Below, one piece after another: positions 33,857-39,709 of a DNA stretch of 39,709 bases. Both the position numbers and the translations under genes were made by a program. Location: contig MU835368.1 of NCBI GenBank assembly GCA_029204225.1, positions 1 to 39,709 of the forward strand, written 5' to 3'. Origin of the DNA: Diphasiastrum complanatum (Eukaryota > Streptophyta > Lycopodiopsida > Lycopodiales > Lycopodiaceae). The notes below the pieces were generated by a model. The model saw only the letters and a list, made by a program, of their open reading frames with translations, had not been told where the DNA came from and did not search any database. The first letter of the stretch is position 1; every line of letters begins with the position of its first letter.

Positions 33857-34071
33857 TCCTTTCTTGTGTGCTCTTTGTTCACGCGCTCGGATCCGATACT
33901 CTAATTTCTAGTATCTCTTTCGAGCGCACATTGCCTTGAGGTGCTTTCCTGACTTGCAGTTTGCGTCTGAGAGCGATATTTGGAATTTTACATTTGTTGT
34001 TTTTGTTTAAAATGTCTAATTTTGATTCTAGTTTGTTTTTTTTTTTTTTTTTCATGAATTTGGTATTACTG
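33857..34071 (+). other. Right part of the non-gag spacer inside Copia D, with hairpin and T17
   Basis: It continues the spacer begun at 27084. It has the hairpin at 33883-33927 and a T17 run at 34036-34052. Gag similarity resumes at about 34072 (LEYFKISEGTSV). Confidence 0.5.
33883..33927 (+). repeat. Stem-loop in the Copia D spacer
   Basis: Arms 33883-33900 and 33910-33927 pair as GCGCTCG/CGAGCGC and GATACT/AGTATC with a 5x5 internal mismatch and a 9-nt loop CTAATTTCT. Confidence 0.75.
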
Positions 34072-35141
34072 ATAGTTTGGAGTATTTCAAGATCAGTGAA
34101 GGAACCTCAGTCACTAATCATCTGAATGAATTCAAACAGTTGCTTAATCAACTTGCTGTAATAGGTTGGCCAGTATTGAATGAAAATGCTAACATGTCTC
34201 TTCTATTCATTCTTCCTCCCTCTTACGACAACTTAGTATTGCTCTTGAGCAATCCTCCTGACCTGTCTCTACAAAAGTTGACAGCAAGTTTATTGTAGAA
34301 AAAAGTAAGAAAAAAAAGCTTATCCACATCGAATACAAAGGCAGTCACCCTCTATTTGAATAAGCAACAGTTCCCGAAGAAGAGATTTTCAAAGGACAAG
34401 AAGACCAAAGCTGAGCAGATTGATTTAGACTAGCAATCACAACAACACAATCGATAGCAATAAAAGCCTAAAACCAAATCTTTTTTGCAAGTATTGCAAG
34501 AGAACCAATCATGACATCAAGGACTGTCGAGTTCTCAAGCACAATGAAACAAAGAAGAAGATGCAATAGGATGGAGGATCTGATTCTGCCAGAACCTCTC
34601 ATGAAGACCCAACATTGCTAATGGTACAAGATGATCAACAATGTAGAGACGCCTTACTATGGTATCTTGATTATGGTGCTTCTTAGCGCATGACTCCATG
34701 TAAGTTCCTATTCAAAGAACTCACGCTAGCATATTTGAAGTATATTTACTTGGGTGACTCCATTACACATCAAATCAAAGGCCAAGGCTCCATACGCCTT
34801 CATCTTCCAAATGGTAATTTAACATTGTTTAAAAACGTACTTTATGTACCTAACCCGACAAAGAATTTACTTTCTATCAACAAGCTCACTAATTAGGGTT
34901 GCAAAGCCTTGTTCAATTCAAAACAATGTATTATTTTGGATAAAGATCATAATGAAATCCTCTCTGCTAACAGAGAAGGTAACTTGTACATTTTGAGTCA
35001 TGAGTATGCACTTTCTACCAATGTGAGTACTTCAAATGCCCAATTATGGCATCAAAGATTAGGAAACTTAAACATGAGATCTATCTTGTACATGCATCGT
35101 AACAATATGGTTAATGTGATGGCTCATGAATTAGATTATTA
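34072..35141 (+). pseudogene. Copia D gag 3' piece, protease and pre-integrase
   Basis: Gag resumes with LEYFKISEGTSVTNHLNEF and KQLLNQLAVIGWPV. A CCHC knuckle CKYCKRTNHDIKDC lies at 34486-34527. Protease follows as WYLDYGAS with Tyr in place of the usual Ser after the catalytic Asp, and a TAG where Gln or His is expected. LTLFKNVLYVPNPTKNLLSI and the pre-integrase AQLWHQRLGNLNMRSILY follow (about 35038-35090). The element is cut off at 35141; no integrase core, RT or LTR is seen. It is a different lineage from Copia B and C judged by gag. Confidence 0.82.
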
Positions 35142-35939
35142 GATATTTAATGTAGTATTTGAGATGTCGTTCCCCAAATAGAGAGATTTAGAGGATTATT
35201 ATACTCATGAAAAGATGATGAACTGGTTATCAAATGATATTTGCTACATGCGGCCAGTACAACCTTTGTGTTTCAAATAATGATTTCACCAATTTTCTGA
35301 TAATATTTTGGTACTAGTTTTTTTCCATACATTAACTATGTATGACCAATGTATGACCAATGCTGGGGATCGAGTGATTAAACAATCAACTACACACACA
35401 ACATGATTAAGTTAGAGGTTTCTCAAGGTGAAGGCTTCAATCATGACTTGACAGTTAAGCACAACCTGCAATGATAGATTTCACAATGATAATAGTATAA
35501 TTTAATCACCTGCATGCTTCAACATGGTTTGCAGTCTCAGAACATTATCAATCTTACTTTACATATCATTCATCATTAATTGGTACAGAGCTTACAAACC
35601 ATGTAGAATTGGAAAAATAGTAAGCAGCATATACCTTCATTCATTCGTAGAGAAATCATCAATAGTTCACTCTAAAAATATAAGCACAAGAGTATCTGCT
35701 CATCAAACTATTCTTATCAAAAATGGTAAATTACATCGGCTCCTTATAGTCTCGCGACTGTAATCATCATAACTGAATTATCGAATTCGATTTCTTTTTC
35801 GCCCCTAGATCTCCAACCGGATCAATTTTACACTTAAACTGTAAAAATACTGAAATACATAAGAACTATGAAAGATCAGCTGTATAAAACTAAAAGTTTA
35901 TAAGAATAAAAATAGAAATCATGTGACTGAATCAAGTCG
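35142..35939. other. Unassigned sequence between Copia D and the coiled-coil pseudo-ORF
   Basis: No domain recognised. ATGTATGACCA is repeated in tandem at about 35338-35360. An inverted repeat CATGTGAC (35920-35927) / GTCACATG (35939-35946) overlaps the stop of the minus-strand pseudo-ORF. Confidence 0.45.
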
Positions 35940-38290
35940 TCACATGTCCTCACCCTCAGATTCAACAGATCCCTCTGATGACGATTCCGATGAGTAGGTT
36001 TGTCCAGCTAGCATGGATAGGTACTTTTCTTCAGAATAAGTAGGATTCCGCCAATGCTGACAACGTCTTTTTTGCGTTCTATACAAGAATTCACTCAAGA
36101 TTACAAAAGAAGCTCCAATCTCGTGTATTACATTAATCCTGGATAGTGAGCTCTACATACATGCCAACTTTTTGAGGCCCTAACACCTTTAGTTTGTGCG
36201 TAAACAGAGTTCCATGTTGCAGTTGTTCCAAATAATCTTCAGATTGGCTGCCCCCCTTTTCTAGGTAAGTGCAGAGTTGTGATTTCTTTAGTAATGGGTA
36301 GATAGTCCATCCTAGCATATATTAGTTGAATGCTCAACAGGGTTGGCCACAAACCCTGCCAAATCAAGTGAACAATAGGTCATCCATAATTGATGTGCCG
36401 GATGTTTCTCCCGTTTGCTTATATATTTTGCCATCTCTTTTTTGAAAATTTAACATACTTATCTTCCCATTTTATGTACAAGGTCCACAATTCTGGATAC
36501 TAAAAGTCTATAAGGTTGTCAATTCAAGGCTTCTTTAAAATAGACTGAATATCGATAATCTTCTCGTTTTGTGTATTGGTAAATCGGATATAATGTTCTT
36601 CTTTGAATTGAACATCTGATTCTGATCTAAATGTAGATTCTTTAGAGTTCAGATATTCCAGAGCATATAGAGAGGAACGGCCTATTGAATTAGAGTTCAG
36701 ATAAGTGAGCCCTGTAGGATAGCCCAAGATAGGCATCATTTTTCTTCAATATTTAGGGTTTTCCAAAAAAGTCATGAATTCTTCAGCTCCCCAAACAGCA
36801 TTCCAATCCTTATTACAATAACTTTTTAAACCTGGAAGAAATACGTATTCAATCATCCACATTTGTTCAATATTTCAAAATTGTGACATGTAATTAAATA
36901 GCTTTCTTCAAAGATGGAGGATTTCTTTCATCAGTACCTAATTAGGTTCAATTCTCGGCCTGACTTCCCTTCTTCTTCTCTTCTTGTTCTTAGGTGTTGC
37001 TGCTTCTTCTGCTTTTGAGTACTTGCTTCCTTGCACAGAAGGATCAACAAAGTGGTCATCCTCATTATCAGAATTAATTTCTGATATCACTGTCATGGTT
37101 TGTACTTCGTGGTCCTTCATTATTGGCTTAGCTGACTTTAGCTGCTTCAGTTGTTCTTCCAATTCCCGAATTCGTTTATGGTCCGTGGGATTCATGCACT
37201 CGATCATGTCTTTCTAGTAGTTATTCACCTTGCACTAGTCAGGTTCATCATCCAAACTCATGGAGTCTTCCTCTTCTGCTTCTTTGAATATAGCAGCCGA
37301 AAGTGCCTCATTTTATTTTTGTAAGGGGTTCAGCAGTTTGGTCTTTATCAGCTCCATCATATCAATCCTGTATTTTTTGAATTTGTATCTATTCACTGTC
37401 ACACATCCTTTCTCAATGATCAAGGTATCGACAAATGTCTTCAGAGTTTGATGTTCCAGCTGGGTCTGTAGTAACTCCGTTTTGTATTGGAGTCGCTCCG
37501 TCTGGTAGGACTGTGCTACCGTCAATTTCAGTTTGGCATCATCCAATTCTTTTTGCAACTTTTGATTTTGATCCTTTGTAGCGAAGTGATCGCTCTGCTC
37601 TATCAGGATCTGGCTCTTTTTATTTGCCACATCAGCTCGCAGCTCTTCAACTTCTCGTTGTAGTTGAGCCATCTGAAGATCTTTTTGCCTTAAGCATTGT
37701 AGCTGTAATTCATTTGTCTTATGCAATTCTTCTAATTGCTCCTTTGTTGTTGAGAGCAACAACAATTCCGGAACCCTGGCAGCACTGACAGAAAGTGTGG
37801 CGATCCTGTCTTGTTATTTTTGAACCTGGTCTGCAATCGACCCACCTCGTCTATGTCCTGTTCTCTGTTTTTGACATACTCTAACAAACTTCCAGCATTA
37901 TTCAGCAAGATTCTAACGTTGGAAAAATTGTACTAGAAGTTAGATCAAACAAGTCGAATTTAAAAGCTGCTTCAGCAGATGATTTTACATTTGCCCTTTT
38001 GAGTTTTTCTCTACATCCTCAGGAGGCTGGTATGCATCTTCATTAATCAAATCCTCCATATTCTCCTCAACAACTTTGTTCGTTTGCTTAGGGCTCTCTG
38101 TTGTCTGTACCTTTCCAACTAATATGTCGCTCTTCCATCATATGGTCTATCAGTGACTGTGAATCATCAATTTGAATAGTTTTCGTTTCCGAGATGTGTT
38201 CTTCCTCCACAGCTTGCCGGGTTCCACTCGTCTTTGTGGCATCTTCTATCATATGATCAACAGTACGAGTGATTGTTCTAGCAATGATTC
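35940..38290 (-). pseudogene. Long decayed frame with coiled coils, basic patch and acidic serine tail; unknown
   Basis: About 2.3 kb on the minus strand read as one degraded protein. From about 37770 to 36520 the frame is constant, with roughly eight stops; frameshifts occur before 37800 and after 36500. In order: an acidic stretch (VEEEHISETKTIQIDDSQS); a coiled coil from about 37900 to 37450 (EYVKNREQDIDEVGRL, LQMAQLQREVEELRADV, QNQKLQKELDDAKLKL); FKKYRIDMMELIKTKL; a second short coil RIRELEEQLKQLK; a nuclear-localisation-like KNKKRRRREVRPR (about 36960); a part with NSNSIGRSSLYALEYLN; and the end YSSESSSEGSVESEGEDM with a TGA at 35940-35942. It follows a gypsy pol fragment on the same strand. 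It may be an extra ORF of that element, a gag from another element, or a captured gene. I cannot name it. Confidence 0.55.
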
Positions 38291-38387
38291 CAACCGTTAA
38301 TATGGAGGGTCGAAAAAAACTATGAAGGATCGGAAAATTATGAAAAAGGGTCAAAAAAATTCCTTTGACAGGGATCACAGTTTAGAA

Positions 38388-38425
38388 TAAACTTATGCAC
38401 ATCTCTTAAACTTATGCACATCTCT
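38388..38425. repeat. Perfect 19-bp tandem duplication in the integrase zinc-finger region
   Basis: TAAACTTATGCACATCTCT occurs at 38388-38406 and 38407-38425. It repeats the codons for DVHKF and lies between the His pair and Cys pair of the gypsy zinc finger. Confidence 0.9.
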
Positions 38426-39709
38426 AGACATAGTGGGCCACCAATATTTCCCATTCATTATTTTTCAAACGTGTTCTTTAACGCATAATGCCCTCCAACA
38501 TCTTTTTCATGAAAAGACTTGATCACTATTTGTACTTCCTATGGTTCTAAGCATCTTCGAAGCTCATCATTTCCAAGTTTATAAAGTACACCGGATGTAA
38601 TCGTACATGGTGCTACTTTATGTTGAAAAACATTTTTTTCTTCCCGAGTCATTCCTTTCGATTATAACAATGTTTGTAAGTACTAAATAATGTCGCCATA
38701 TGTTGATTTTTCAATATCTATCAGCATCAATTCTCATCTGGTAGATTATCCGAAATAGGATCTTTGTGTTCAGTAGTTTCCAATCTTGATAAATAACCCA
38801 CATTCATATGATATTTGCCAGGTCAAATTTCTACTATATAATCAAATTTTGATAGTAAAAGAATCCAACGAGCAATCTGACCTGATAAGTTTGGCTTATT
38901 AACCAGGTACTTTATAGCATAACGATCAACATGAAATGTGAACGCATAACTTAATAAATAGTGTCGAGATTTCTTTATCGAATAAATCATCCCCAAAGTC
39001 TCTCGCTCAATAATTCTTTAGATGTAGACAACTGTCTGCTTGCATAATATATAGGATAATTTCTTTTGGCATCATTTTTCTGACTCAAGATGCTTCCTAT
39101 TGCAAAAGAAGAGGTGTCCACATAAACATGAAATTTCCTTGTCCACAATCAAGAGGTCGCAAAATTGGAGTAGTTTTCAATTTGGTTTTCAATTCTTCAA
39201 AAGATTTTGGCAATCTGCACTCCATTCATAAACAATATCTTTCTTTGATAACTTGTTCAAAGGAGCTGCTAGAATGCGTAATCCTGTATAAATCTTCGAT
39301 AATAGCCCAAATGCCCAAGAAAACCTCTTAACTCCTCAGATTGGTTGGTGGTAAGAGTGCATCATTGACTTTCACCGTATCTTGATCAACTTCGATACCT
39401 CGTTCTGAAATTCCATGTCCTAGAAGAATATAGATGTTTATCAGGATATAACTTTTCAATGTATGTTGAAGCTTCTCCATATGGTCTTTGTGTGAATGAA
39501 AATGCAAAAATCATCTATAAATATTTCAAAAAAATTTCTTAATATATCTTGAAATATAACTATCATCATCTTTGAATTGTAGCAGGTGTGTTGCAAAGTC
39601 CGAATGGCATTGAATATATTCATAGGTACCCCAATTTGTTGTATAAGGATTTTTTATGTCGATCCTCTGGTCTAAGTTGTACTTGATTGTAACCAGAAAA
39701 ACCATCCAG
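38388..39709 (-). pseudogene. Ty3/gypsy pol fragment: RT, RNase H, integrase zinc finger
   Basis: Reads leftward from the window edge. RT: DQRIDIKNPYTTNWGTYEYI (about 39650-39600), the catalytic EIFIDDF (about 39520-39505), HKDHMEKLQ, LLGHGISERGIEVDQD and PPTNLRS. The connection region has SFEELKTKLKTTPILRPLD. RNase H: FHVYVDTSSFAIGSILSQ (about 39130-39080). Then YHMNVGYLSRLETTEHKDP. The integrase zinc finger follows as KSFHEKDVGGHYA with NGKYWWPTMSRDVHKF and CDPCQR. The integrase core is missing; unrelated sequence follows at about 38350. The FIDDF box and the wording around it resemble non-chromovirus (Tat/Athila-like) gypsy elements. Frameshifts are frequent. Confidence 0.85.

Noticed and set aside
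36938-37217. Plus-strand frame at 36984-37217
   Set aside because: Shadow of the minus-strand pseudo-ORF, which has coiled-coil and basic-patch structure.
35940-39709. Endogenous pararetrovirus
   Set aside because: An integrase-type zinc finger follows RNase H, which fits Ty3/gypsy, and no movement-protein or caulimovirus coat motif was seen.

Overview
The window looks like nuclear DNA of a land plant with a large, transposon-rich genome (gymnosperm, fern or similar; the lineage cannot be fixed from sequence alone). The reasons are GT-AG introns, a plant-type glutaredoxin-DEP-DUF547 gene, Ty1/copia elements with the plant initiator-Met-tRNA primer site, Ty3/gypsy elements and microsatellites. 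There are no bacterial operons, CRISPR arrays or rRNA genes, and I recognised no tRNA gene.

Region 1 (1-13.1 kb, minus strand) is one host gene. Its first coding exon (10534-11601) carries an acidic N-terminus, a glutaredoxin domain with a CPDS active site and the start of a DEP domain. After an intron of about 9.2 kb come three phase-compatible exons (1310-1365, 935-1168, 243-533) that finish DEP and enter DUF547; the gene runs off the left edge. The DUF547 exon seems to lack one base at a homopolymer. The large intron holds a GC-rich palindrome cluster, a decayed hAT-type transposase piece, and a gypsy chromovirus (4528-8032) whose gag/protease region is deleted. A TATA-like site near 13.09 kb may mark the promoter.

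Region 2 (13.2-23.5 kb, plus strand) has a short ORF with a TATA box and a signal-peptide-like start, then two copia elements. Copia A (15.1-17.9 kb) is 5'-truncated at a fold-back repeat and followed by four tandem hairpin units. Copia B (17.9-23.5 kb) has a 5' LTR, primer site and a long gag-pol frame with only four stops; it is cut off in reverse transcriptase and interrupted by an 833-bp solo LTR.

Region 3 (23.5-26.5 kb) holds a compound microsatellite and two phase-matched exons of an unrecognised protein.

Region 4 (26.5-35.1 kb) is a nest: Copia D is split by a non-gag spacer, the spacer by a complete Copia C (27157-33851, both LTRs, 5-bp target duplication), and Copia C by a second solo LTR of the family found in Copia B.

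Region 5 (35.1-39.7 kb, minus strand) has a gypsy pol fragment (RT, RNase H, integrase zinc finger) running in from the right edge, then a long decayed frame with coiled coils, a basic patch and an acidic serine tail that I could not assign.

I did not find a convincing new multi-gene system. The most interesting leads are the coiled-coil pseudo-ORF, the tandem hairpin array, the paired solo LTRs, the palindromes beside the hAT remnant, and the unknown two-exon gene.
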